From Dryocosmus kuriphilus (lineage: Eukaryota; Arthropoda; Insecta; Hymenoptera; Cynipidae), in the NCBI GenBank assembly GCA_038277395.1, contig CM076193.1:73984252-74048251 (forward strand): a DNA stretch of 64,000 nt. The letters run 5' to 3'. Numbering within the stretch: the stretch's first letter is position 1; every line of letters begins with the position of its first letter. Positions 24,745 through 35,317 of the stretch are shown piece after piece. The notes below the pieces were generated by a model, which did no database searches, had not been told where the DNA came from, and saw nothing but the letters and a program-made list of their open reading frames with translations. A program made the translations under genes and the position numbers.

Positions 24745-25700
24745 GCAAATGCATGAGGCTAAGGACCGACCCGGATTTTGTCCGCGGTTTAGATCCGGCA
24801 TTTACACGGGTTCCATCCGGAATGAGATAACGTTTATTTCCGGTTTCTATATAGGCCTTATTCGGTACCTTTAATATTTTTATCTGGTTTATATTCGCGT
24901 CCACAAAATACTTATCCCCGGCTCTTATCCGACCCTTTTCGGATTGAACCTGGTTTATACCCGGCACTTGACTGGGTTCTATCTGGGATCAGATAATACT
25001 CGTATTTTCACCTGGTTTCTACATGGGTCTTACTCGGTTCTTCCAAACTCTTCTATCCGGTACTTGTGTGCTATGAAAGCACCAAAAAAAGGATTGATGA
25101 CGGTCAAACAGATTTATTAGATACATCTTTTCAATATAACAATGGTTAAAAATTGTGGCTAGCTTATAGCTCCGACGAACGATTCCTATTGTGAGACAAC
25201 AATCCCTGCGATCCTGGTGGAATTGTCCTGAACTATCATAGATAGAAAACCAAATGGGTCCCGGATAAGTCTGGGTGGACTGACACGTATTGATTTCTTG
25301 GATCTGATTGGTTCCAGATAGACCCGGATAGAGTCTAGTATTATAATTTCTGTTTTCGATCGCCGGATAGAACCCGGTTAGGACCGGTTAAAGCACACAC
25401 CAGTATCAAGTGCCTTTTAGGAACCGGTTAGAGACTAGTTAGAAACTAACTTCAGTCTTTGACAATATTTAATTTCCGTTCCCAAATTCCGGGTAGAACC
25501 CGGTCAGGACCGGTTAGAAGGTTTTTAAAACTTATTTTCTGTTACCATTTCCCATATAAGGACCGGTTTAGGATTCGGTTACATTCCAGATATTGAAATT
25601 GAGACTAGTTAAGAACCGGTCAGAGACCGTTAGAAACCAAATGGGTTTCTACCCGATTTCTATCTGGTTTCTAAATGGTTTTTATCTGACATTTTAGGCA
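24745..25700. repeat. ACCCGGTT/AACCGGGT-motif repeat block
   Basis: Short motifs such as CCGGTT, ACCCGGTTAGGACC and their complements recur in both orientations: GGTTTCTAT...GGTCTTATTCGGTAC on the left half, and GGATAGAACCCGGTTAGGAC and GGTTAGAGACTAGTTAG on the right half. This gives a loose inverted-repeat organisation typical of a degenerate MITE. No gene. Confidence 0.5.
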
Positions 25701-25844
25701 GGGAAGTTTTGTGCTCCCGATTATCATGTATCGCAGGGGATGACTGACATGGCGAGTCGAATCGGTACAATTCACTATTAGGGCCGGTTAACAAGATTTT
25801 TACCGAGCCGGTTGATACTTCCTAGTCCGCTTCAGTTTCAAAAT

Positions 25845-25975
25845 TTTCCTAAAACTTCCAAAATTTTTCAAAAATATTCAAAAATTTCCAAAAATTTCAA
25901 ACATTTTCAAAAATTTATCAAATTTCCAAAATTTTCCAAAAATGTCCAAAATTTTTCATAATTTCCAAAATACTA
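25845..25975. repeat. TTTCCAAAAA-type short tandem repeat
   Basis: About a dozen imperfect copies of an 11-bp unit (TTTTCAAAAAT / TTTCCAAAATT). Confidence 0.75.
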
Positions 25976-26532
25976 TCTGTTTAATCTCTTCCATTTTATT
26001 GACAAAGATCAACCGACACATTCCAAACTCCGTGAAAGGAAAAAAGTGCTAAAAATTCTGCCACACCGCGCTCGTAAAATGCAAAAGTCTTTTATGATTC
26101 GTGGTTTTTGTCTTTGAAACAAAATACCTAATTCAATTAGAAATGCACCTTCACAATAAAACTTTAGAAAACTTCCCTTTGCTTACTTATTTAACACTTC
26201 AAATCCCACCCTGGAAGTCACGCATTGGTAACACTTTAAGCCCTTCTGTAATAGATATACATAAACGTGTTTTTGAATTTATTTACTTTTAAGTATGTAT
26301 GTTTGCTTAGGTTTATGTATAGTATTCTAACTTTTAACAGTTTACATCTAATTATGTATATTAAAATTTATTTTATTTCTTTTTTTTTTTTTTTTTTTTG
26401 TTAAATAACTATTTTTAATTTTAATTGTCCGATCGATCGCTGTCAAATTTTATTGTAATATGTATCACCTGTTCCTTATAGGGCTATCTAGCCCTAGGAA
26501 CTTTTCATGAATAAATACATAAGCTACGAACA

Positions 26533-26570
26533 ATGTTTCGTCATGCCGTACGGCATATCTCTTCACGTTC
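26533..26570 (-). ncRNA. hammerhead-like motif, left PLE arm
   Basis: Minus strand: GTGAAGAG, a perfect hairpin ATGCCGTACGGCAT, then GACGAAAC. It differs from the CUGANGA consensus at the first core base. The right arm carries the complementary lesion, so the ancestral sequence plausibly matched CUGAAGA...CGAAAC. Confidence 0.4.
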
Positions 26571-27140
26571 TATAATTAATTATAAATAATGCAGAAAAAG
26601 ATATATATATGGAGATTTAGTACAATTTAGTAGACAAGAATAAAAGGTGACTTACCACCAATGGTTAAAATGTCATTTAGTTATTTAAAAGTGTATCATT
26701 TACGTAGTCGAGAACAATGTTCTTGAAGAATTATTTAAAATCCATGATAAATAGACGTCAAATTTGTTCAATCGACAAGAGTTTTAAAATAGAAGAAAAT
26801 TTTGTTAAATTAGAAGTATTCTATCTGAAACTGACAATAGAAAAAAGGTGAAAGTTACGTGTCATTGTGACACACCAAAGAGTTTAGAGAAGGATTTGAA
26901 ATATAAAGAGAGAAAGAAAGGATATTTGTCTTATTTGTTAAAAAGATGTGGAATAAAATAGAACAAAATCCGTTCTTGAAGTATAGATAAAAAACAATAA
27001 TATATTTAACAACTTTATAAAAAAACTTGATAAAAAGCAATAGATATCATAGGTACAAAGTACCTACCTAGCCACCTGAGGGCAGATCGAGTATTAAAAA
27101 GACTGTAGACGAGCGTAGACAGAGACAAGAACAGAGTAAA

Positions 27141-27779
27141 TAGGGTACTAAATTAGGTGGGAATATGCAACCGACATTTTGTGTCTTAGAAGCATACGCG
27201 GGAAATGCTTGTGATATACGCATGTGATTATTTGTGCTAAATAAGAACTAAAAGTGGTACAAAATGCATAGTTTACAGTTCTACATTGAAAACACAGTAC
27301 CAGGGATAGATTTTTTCTATATTGTTTCTCTCTAAATGACCCATAAAGGTTTTAAAATGTGTATACACTCTTAGCGATAGAAGTTTGGAAATCAAATTTT
27401 AATTTGAGATTATGTTAGGGACGTATGGATTATTTATTATCAAAGTAACTTAATTTAATTACCTGAAGTGCAGCTTTTACGAAATCGAGTTACTTGATTG
27501 CCCTAGAGCAGATTTCAAGAAAATTAAAAGATATAAGTTTGAAGTGAAAAGTGAGGTTAGAAGCTCATTTTTTTCTGTTTATATATCTCACACGAAAGTT
27601 TATATTTGAGGTATAGTAATGAAGAAAACAATTTATATGAAAGATGCATAATGTTTGTTTGCAAAGAATAGTTCAATTTATTAGTTTTGTTACAATTATT
27701 TTTAATGCTTTACCCTTTTTTAAATGCGCGGGGACCCAAACTGGCGGCCTTGCATATTCCCACCTAATTTAGTACCCTA
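27141..27779. mobile_element. 639-bp hAT-like MITE
   Basis: Near-perfect terminal inverted repeats start TAGGGTACTAAATTAGGTGG and extend about 30 bp. The element is flanked by GAGTAAA on both sides (27,134-27,140 and 27,780-27,786; 8 bp if one end base is shared). The uninterrupted right PLE arm shows the empty site (ATTAAAGAGAAGG, complement), confirming insertion. The T/CAGGG end and 7-8 bp duplication fit the hAT superfamily. No ORF. Confidence 0.8.
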
Positions 27780-27949
27780 GAGTAAAGAGAAGGTAGCTAC
27801 AAAGATGCTTGAGCCCGCGGGATTTGGCGGTAAATTCAAACAAGACCATAATCAGATAATGTTTAAAATCATATTATATGCTCATTAAAAAAATTGTAAA
27901 TCAGTGACTTTATTTAAAATATTATTACCTTCCTTCTTAATATGGATAG

Positions 27950-29041
27950 TTTCAACAAAAAGTCGGAACACCGATGGGCTCCCCAGTTTCTGGTATTTTA
28001 GCTGATTTCGTCTTACAAGACTTAGAATTTGAAATTTTTAAAAGACATTTTTTTAAATCATTTTTTTAAAGTCTATAAAATTAATATCTATTTTAGATAC
28101 GTCGACGTCACCTTTCTTATTATTCCAAAAGATTAAATTCAATACACTGTTTCAATATTTAAGAGTTATCGTGAAAGACTCCAGTTCACTCATGAAGTTG
28201 AAGTTGGCAATTTGATTAGCTTTCTCGGTCTAAAGATCATCAGATATCATTCAAACAATATCATAACAAGCTGGTTTAGAAGAGAAACATATTCTCGTAG
28301 ACTCTTATATTTTCTTTCAAATCATCCTCTTCATCAAGGAATTGGCATAAAAAAAATATTGTTGATTCTGCTATTTTATTGTCTGATATATCCTTTCATC
28401 ATGAAAATCTGTTGTTAGTTAAAGAAATTCTTACTTATAATAATTATCCTGTAACGTTCTTTGAAAAACATATAAAACACAGACTTTTACAAATTAATAA
28501 TAAACACGTATCCTCTCAAAGTTAAGTTCACGCAACTAATTCTGTTACAGATAAAGTCTTTGTATCCTTTAATTTCTATTCTGACATCTCATATTAAATC
28601 CTCGGATTGTTTTCAAATTTTAATTTTAACACTATTTTTAGGATTGATTCGAAACTTGATCGTATTATTAAACTGGGAAAAGACCCGCTAGAGAAAATCG
28701 ATCAATGTAATGTTGTTTATAAACTTATCTGCTCTTGCGGCATATCATACATTGGTCAAACAAAAAGATCTTTACAAACTAGGAGCAATGAACACAATAA
28801 TATTAACCATTGCACAAAAAATCATAAAGAAATAGCAAAACACATACACTCTGTACATAATGGTAACTCTTCATTTATAAAATGGGATGATATTGAAATT
28901 TTGCATAAAGAGTCTAATATTTTTAAGAGACTTTTTGTTAAAATGATCTATATTAATAAGCTAGGTAATAATACTTTAAATAAAGTCACTGATTTACAAT
29001 TTTTCAACTCAGCATATAATATGATTTTAAAAATTATCTGA
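27950..29041 (+). pseudogene. Penelope-like RT and GIY-YIG endonuclease, decayed
   Basis: RT motif TPMGSPVSGILADFVLQDLE near 27,970 marks the palm. RYVDVTF near 28,100 corresponds to the YVDD box with the second D lost. LISFLGLKIIRY and SWFRRETYSRRLL follow. The endonuclease frame (28,607-29,041) is intact: VVYKLICSCGISYIGQTKRS, RSNEHNN, then AKHIHSVHNG and a KRLFVKMIYI helix ending at the TGA at 29,041. Several frameshifts lie between the RT segments. The 3' end of the coding region overlaps the start of the right inverted arm. Confidence 0.8.
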
Positions 29042-29671
29042 TTATGGACTTGTTTGAATTTACCGCCGAATCCTGCGCGCTCAACCATCTTTGTAGCTAC
29101 CTTCTCTTTAATCTGCTCTTGTCTCTATCTGCACTAGTCTACCATCTTTTTAGTACTCGATCTACCCTCAGGTGGTTAAGCACTTTTTACCTATGCCATC
29201 AATTGTTTTTTATAAGTTTTTTCATAAAGTTGTTAATTATATATTATTGTTTTTTATGTATACTTCAAGAACGGTTTTTGTTCCATTTTATTCCACATCT
29301 TTTTAGCAAACAAGGTAAATATCCTTTGTTTCTCTCTTTACATTTCAAATCCTTCTCTAACCTCTTTGGTAAGTCACAATAACACGTAACTTTCACCTTT
29401 TTCTATTCTCAATTTCAGATCGAATACTTCCAATTTAACAAAACTTTCTTCTATTCTAAGCTCTTATCGATTAAACAAATTTGACGTCTATTTATCGCGG
29501 ATTTTTAATAATTCTTCTCGAACATTATTCTCGAATACGTAAATGATACACTTTTAAATAACTACATTACATTCTAACCTTTGATGGTAAGTCACATTTT
29601 ATTCTTGTTTACTAAATTGTACTAAACCACCATATGTATATCTTTTTCTGTATTATTTATAATTAATTATA

Positions 29672-29710
29672 GAACCTGAAAAGGTATGCCGTACGGCATG
29701 ACGAAACGGT
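29672..29710 (+). ncRNA. hammerhead-like motif, right PLE arm
   Basis: CTGAAAA (29,676-29,682), then the hairpin ATGCCGTACGGCAT, then CGAAAC ending at 29,707. One core base differs from CUGANGA. Confidence 0.4.
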
Positions 29711-29711
29711 T

Positions 29712-30902
29712 GTGATGTTGCAATTTTGTACCATCACAATAATTTTAATAAAATCTGAATTTCAAAGAAACAGTCTTCAGCTTTCGATACCTCGGGTATA
29801 TTCGGCACTCCATGACGTCATTGTATTTTTAGTTTAAGTTAAGATAGGTTAATTTTGGTTGCCCTTTATTGTGTGTATGTAATCATTGTGAGGATTTATG
29901 CGGTCTTGAGTGGAGAGACTCAAAATTCACTCATCTCGTGGCGTCATCGAGTAGGATTCGCTGCTACCTCCTTTGTTAAGCGAGGCTTCTACTGTCCAGA
30001 GACCTTCATTTTACTTTCTTCAGGTCATTCCTAGTTTTTTCGAGTTTCTACTACTGAATGTCGAAGATCCTAGGCAAGTTCCGGGTGCGGATGTACTCAA
30101 GAAAATTACCCTGAAGTTCTCTACATGAACAGGTAATTTTGTTTTAAAATTTATCGTTAAGGGTTATCCTTTATCAAAATGAAGGATAACCCCAGGGCGA
30201 GGTGACCACGAACTCCGTTCGTGGATAGGCATCTCCACCAAATTATCGTATCTGGCGAAATGACCACAAAGTCCGTCAGTGGACAGGCATTTCCGCCAAA
30301 AATTATCGTATCGGAGAAACAGTACTGATGTCTGTATGTTTCTTAATATCGTTCGAGGGTTGTATGGAAAATCACCCTACACCTGCCAGACTCAAGGTTC
30401 CATCCGCCAATCCTCGCCTAGGAGTCTAACCATCCCTTAAAGGCTTAAAATCCCGCGGTTCGGGTTTCTACCAAGAAGAATTCGCGCCTAAGGAAGTAGC
30501 CAATCAGCGGGAAGGAAGGAAGGACGTGAGGAGAAATTACCACAGCTAGGCAGACCAGCGAAGATGTGATGTCACCAATCTCTCTCTCTCTCTCTCTCTC
30601 GCGGCCCCAGCAATCTACAGAGTCCCGTGCGTTATTGTCTCTTTCTTCCCCTGCTTTCACCGGTCAATTCCCTCTCTTTGTAATCGCTACCGCTTGAGCG
30701 TTCCGCAGTCAGTCTGATTCTGTGAGCCTGAGGTGCGAAAGTGTTGAAAATTTTAAGATTCTGACCAGAAGCTGTTTTGCGGATTATAAAGGTAGGATTT
30801 GAATCCTTTAGTGACCCAACCAGGCTCCTTTTTATTGTTAATTGTTCTCGTTAAATATTGGGGAACGCCTTGGCTGGGTCACTTATACTTATTTCGCTAA
30901 TA
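29712..30902. other. no gene; possible promoter or LTR-like region with (TC)n
   Basis: GC content rises here. (TC)n runs at 30,579-30,600. CAGTCAGTCTG near 30,706 resembles an initiator and is followed by ATAAAGGTAGGA, a donor-like site near 30,790. It may be the 5' end of a host gene or of an LTR element, but no coding exon could be tied to it. Confidence 0.3.
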
Positions 30903-32236
30903 CGAGGCATGTCCAGAAAGTAAGTGCACTCAATTTATGTAGGCTTCAAAAAAAATTTATTAAAACAAAAATATAGTTGGTTACACTTGTACATATGTAA
31001 GTTATTTTTTGACATAGTCACCATCCCTCTCGATGCAAGTGGTGAGCCGCGGGATCAATTTTTTGATGCCTGCCTCGAAGAAGTCTCCCGCCAGCTCTGT
31101 CGCCCACTTCACCACCTCTCCCTTCACCTCCGCGTCCGTTGAAAACTTGTTTCCACCCATATGCACCTTCAAGGAAGTTAAGAGAAGGAAATCTGAAGGG
31201 GGCGGGTCAGGGGAATACGGGGGGTGGTTCAAAACGTCCCATCCAAAAGAGTCCAGGAGTTGCTTCGTGGCGTTAGCCGTGTGAGGTTTGCCATTGTCAT
31301 GCAGCAGGCAGACTCCCTTCGTCAGCATGCCCTTCCTTTTATTCTGAATCGCCCTTTTCAATTTTTTCAGCGTCTCGCAGTATCTTGCTGCGTTAATGGT
31401 CTCCCCGTGAAGTAGATATTCAATCAAAATTATGCCCTCATGGTCCCAAAACACGGATGCCATGATTTTTTTGGCTGAAATTGTGGTTTTGAATTTCTTG
31501 GCGGAGGGTGACAAGGTGTGGCGCCATTGTTGAGACTGCCTCTTAGTTTCAGGCGTGTAGTGTGGGCAACCCAAGTTTCGTCTCCAGTAACAATAGAGTA
31601 GAGAAAATCATCGCCTTCGCATTCGTAGCGCTCCAAAAACTCTTTGGAGCTCTGCACTCGATTCAACTTGTGCTGTTCTGTCAGCTGTTTTGGGACCCAC
31701 CTCGCAGACAATTTCCGATATCCGAGAGTTTCTGTGATTGTTTCGTGTAACAGGGATCTGGAGATTTGCGGAAAAATCGCAGAAAGATCATCTAACGTCA
31801 ATCTGCGATCGTCACGGACCGCAATCTCGATTTTTTCCACAAGTTTGTCAGTCACAATTGAAGGTCTTCCGCTCCTCTGATCGTCATGCACGGAAGTACG
31901 GCCATTTTTAAATTCGCGACACCACTTGTACACACTCGTATCAATCATAGCTCCATTACCGTAAACAGTTTTCACCTCATTATAAATCTCAACTGGAGCT
32001 TTTCCCTTCACAACGAGGTAGCGAATGACGGCGCGAATTTCGCACTTAGCGGGACATACGATCGACATTTTTCGCGAGAGATGCTACTGCGTCAAGAGTT
32101 TTCAACACACTAACCTCGGATTGGTCTCGTTTTGAAGGGAAGCGGTCAGACTACGCGGCACTGTTGCCTGCATGTGGAAAAAGTATTCCTTACAGCTTTG
32201 AGAGTACCAGTACACTTACTTTCTGGACGTGCCTCG
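30903..32236 (-). mobile_element. full-length mariner element (1,334 bp)
   Basis: The ends CGAGGCATGTCCAGAAAG (left) and its complement CTTTCTGGACGTGCCTCG (right) form about 28-bp terminal inverted repeats. TA lies directly outside both (30,901-30,902 and 32,237-32,238), the mariner target duplication. The transposase is on the minus strand. Confidence 0.92.
31002..32068 (-). pseudogene. mariner transposase (DD34D), frameshifted
   Basis: The N-terminal frame (32,068 to about 31,560) has the helix-turn-helix region VYKWCREFKNGRTSVHDDQR and the first catalytic Asp in VTGDETWV. One extra base near 31,560 shifts the reading. The second frame carries LLHDNGKPHTA (second D) and YSPDPPPSD (third D), 34 residues apart, the D34D signature of mariner. 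It ends near 31,002. Apart from the frameshift and the PPP in place of LAP the protein looks complete at about 345 residues, so this copy died recently. Confidence 0.9.
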
Positions 32237-32239
32237 TAT

Positions 32240-33445
32240 TATGTCTCGACCCGTTTTCTCTTAATCTTCCCGACCTTGATGTAACTTTCAGTCCCGCTAC
32301 TATTCTGAGTTTAGTATTAATTTAATGCCTTTTAAAGTTTTAATTGTATTTCGATCTGCCTATATGTTATTAACGCCGTTCTTTCAGAGTGTAACATTAG
32401 TTTTGGTTCCCCTTTAAATTGTAATCCCTTTTGACCACTATGTATTTTGACCCATTTCTCTAGACTGTCTTGACCTTGATATATCTCTGTATTATAATAA
32501 TTCCCCCCATTGCTTTAGTTTCGTGATTTCAGTTGGGTAATGTAATTGTTTTGATTTTCACTTTTATTCTATATTATTATCGACTTATATTTTCGGGTAA
32601 TATTATCGATCTGTTTTCTGTTGACCCTCTCGACCTTGACGTAGCTTTTAGTGCCGCTATATTCTAATTCTGTAATTTGGTTTATATTCTAGATCTCCTT
32701 TTCTTTCGTAGTTAAATTATACATTGTTTCGAATTTCTACGCTTTAAAACCTTCCAACCAGTTTAATTTAAGAATTCCCCCTTTGTCATTGAATAATGTA
32801 TTTCCCAGATTATGTCCTAAGTTCTGTTATATTAGCGACACCCGTCCCCCCTTAATTCATTTGTAGACTCACTAGTGTGTTATACTATTATTGTTGTTAT
32901 TATTTATTCTAAAATAGACCTGTTATTGTCACATAATTCCTGTAATATCTTCTCGGCTTGATGCAGTTATTAATAAATTGTCAATTTTACTTTGCATATT
33001 TAAATGTGTCCTGCCAAAAATTTTATTCGAACACCTTATAACTGAGCTAGCTATTTTTTTTGGACTTCTCTTAACTTTTCTTGGGTGTTATCACTTTTCG
33101 TAGTGAATTATCGTTTCTTATCGTTTAGGGTTTGAAAGTATTTTAGTTTGTCACAACTCGAGTTCGGGGCCATGAACAATTAGCCTGGTGGTCCTTGCTT
33201 GTTCGTTACCAGAATTTGCTGTAGAGGTCATGGACAATTAGCCTGGAGGTCCTCGTTTGCCTATTATCCGATTGACGTTCGAGTTTGTGATTTTTTTGGA
33301 ATATTTTAGAGACTTATTTTAGGGCTGCCTTTATGAAGGCTGGCGCCCAGGATATCAAATATCTTTTATTTTTATCTTTGTTCGAGGCCTTGAAGGATCA
33401 ATATCTATCATGAGATAAAAGGCCGCGTCACATAGTGTTCGTAGC
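32240..33445. repeat. T-rich region with degenerate tandem repeats
   Basis: Three diverged copies, about 180 bp apart, of CGACCTTGATGTAACTTTCA / TGACCTTGATATATCT / CGACCTTGACGTAGCTTTTA (32,266; 32,470; 32,629). A second pair of about 65 bp carries CATGAACAATTAGCCTGGTG (33,170) and CATGGACAATTAGCCTGGAG (33,229). No coding frame. The T-rich composition resembles the leader of the 36-37 kb region. Confidence 0.5.
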
Positions 33446-34274
33446 TTATGTGATTAAAACGGTTGTCTGGAAGTGTGGTTTTTGAATCTTTTCACTTTTG
33501 TTAAACGCCTTTTTCTTATCAGATCTCCTAGTAAATGAATACTTCGTCCCTGTTTCGAAACTGAAGAGGGGGTTTAACATGCTTGTCACAATTGTCACAG
33601 TCATGCTTGTGGTAAGATATTTTCCGAGCTTAGCTAAAGCACCCACCTGAGGGAAGCGTAACATTGTTCATTTACAGAACACAATAATGATCGATGATAT
33701 TACAAAAAACCAAATACTTACAACGTTATTGAAAAATCGTTTTTGTTCCATTTTTTTCTCGATTTGCTCAACTTCAATTGTAGAACGTGCTGGAAACATC
33801 TTCAGGTCCGCGTCATTGTTCATGAAACTTGCTAAACGTTGTGGTGTACTGGGTTTAGATACATTATTCTCACGACGACAGACCGATTCCAGCATTACTC
33901 CTATATTGCTCAATTTCATCACCATTAAGTTTTGGGCTTTTTCGACTGAACAATGAGAGAGAAAATAAATGGCATCAAACTTCAACTTGGAATGAGGAAA
34001 AGGTTATAAGCAGACAGTTTAAACACTTAAAAGATTCGAAATCCTCTGGAGCGTCTTTGAAGCTAGAAGATCCATGTCCAGATTTTTGTGCTTGTTTGAC
34101 AACGTTATTGTCTGCACTATCTCCTTGCGGCGGTAAATTATTTCTGGTGTTGTCCTCGTTGAACAAGTTGCTACAATTTGTAAGATCTCCTGGTAAGGAC
34201 AAGTTAAAATAAATAATTTTCAAGATTTCAAATGTTTTAGTTGGTAAAATGTGCAAAATTTCAACGAAAAACAT
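33446..34274 (-). other. unrecognised open frames
   Basis: Three minus-strand frames of 72, 105 and 99 residues. One contains QKSGHGSSSFKDAPEDFESF and another PSTPQRLASFMNNDADLKMF. They look compositionally like coding sequence of a DNA transposon or a spliced gene, but I recognise no domain. Confidence 0.25.
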
Positions 34275-34319
34275 TCGAAGTCGGATTGGATGTATCCGAG
34301 TTCGGATTCATTCGGATTG

Positions 34320-34603
34320 AAAATCTCGTTCGGTTCAAGTGGTACTGTTTTATTAATAATTTTGTTTTTAAACTCAAAAGAATTTTTAATTTGACTTTTA
34401 GGAATTTGTAGGGATTCTTTCAAATTTGAGCTAAAAAATGTTGCCATTTTATACGTAGGAGAATTAATTAGCGAAATAACTGGACGTAATTGACAAGCAG
34501 GTTTATGTATTTTTGTCAAACCATACATTCGAGGGTTGTTGCTATCCTCTACTAATATGTGCTGGCGTTTTATATGAGATCTAAATAACCTTGTAACCTT
34601 CAA
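34320..34603 (-). pseudogene. Penelope-like RT finger fragment
   Basis: PRMYGLTKIHKPACQLRPVI followed by SPTYKMATFFSSNL and IKNSFEFKNKI is the conserved N-terminal finger block of Penelope-like RT (YGLpKIHK...LRPI). The similarity ends near 34,330. No palm or endonuclease follows, so it is an isolated fragment. Confidence 0.75.
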
Positions 34604-34697
34604 GAGTACATTTTTTTTAAAGTTTGTTTTTTTAAAAATTTTTTTCCCAGATTTTCTTCTAATTTTACATATGTGGTGTCATCATTTAAAAGACTGA

Positions 34698-35314
34698 GGG
34701 CCGATTCCACCAACTCTGATTAAATTTTAATCATTGATTAACTTAATTTAATCAGCACATTGCGTTCCACCATCTTTTAAACCATGATTAAAGAAGTCTA
34801 ATCACCGATTAACTTAATCGGCCATTTTTGGCTGGTTAGCGACTTAACCAGCGATTAACGGGGGTCAACATAATCTCAAAGTTGAAGTTAAAGTGTAATG
34901 CGACAGTATAGTGTGAAATATGGCTAAAATTTATAACGATATTTTATCTTCATCTAATGATGAAGATGATTTTGGAATTGGGATACGGCCACGAATATTT
35001 AAAGAACGAATGATTTATTTTGAATCTTTGGATGACTTGAATTTTACTACGATTTCGTTTATCGAAAATTAACTATCGAAAATAGATATCGAAATTTATC
35101 GAAATAGAAGTTTGAAATCAGCCCATCATAATCACCGTTACAAAGAGAAACACACAGAAACTAGCCTTATTGCGAACAGAGCATACGATTAGCTAATCAT
35201 AGGTTACAAATTCATGGTGGAACGCGTCACAAGTTAATCATGATTAAAACGCTGATTAAAAGATAAACATGATTAGCTAATCATGGATTTAATCACAGTT
35301 GGTGGAATCGGCCC
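34698..35314. mobile_element. internally deleted PIF/Harbinger element (617 bp)
   Basis: Terminal inverted repeats GGGCCGATTCCACCAACT at both ends extend about 28 bp, flanked by TGA on both sides (34,695-34,697 and 35,315-35,317). This fits the 3-bp TNA duplication of PIF/Harbinger. TTAATC/GATTAA motifs repeat beneath the ends. The interior keeps only the first 50 codons of the transposase. Confidence 0.85.
34920..35072 (+). pseudogene. Harbinger transposase N-terminal remnant
   Basis: A 50-residue frame starts MAKIYNDILSSSNDEDDFG and continues with RPRIFKERMIYFESLDD and LNFTTISF. This is the typical start of Harbinger transposases: acidic Ser-rich leader, then RPR-x-F-x-ER-x-x-YF-x-x-LDD. 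The catalytic DDE domain is missing, removed by an internal deletion right after the LDDLNF block where RFRLSK-like sequence is expected. Confidence 0.7.
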
Positions 35315-35317
35315 TGA

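Larger units (their letters stand above)
26535..29710 (+). mobile_element. Penelope-like element flanked by inverted LTR-like arms
   Basis: The left arm (26,535-27,140 plus 27,780-27,860) and the right arm (29,033-29,710) are inverted copies of each other. Matched landmarks are ATGCCGTACGGCATGACGAAAC, TTCTTGAAG(T)ATA, CCACCTGAGGG and CTTTGTAGCTACC. The PLE coding region (27,950-29,041) lies between them. Inverted LTR-like arms are a known PLE arrangement. The left arm is interrupted by a 639-bp MITE. Confidence 0.75.
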
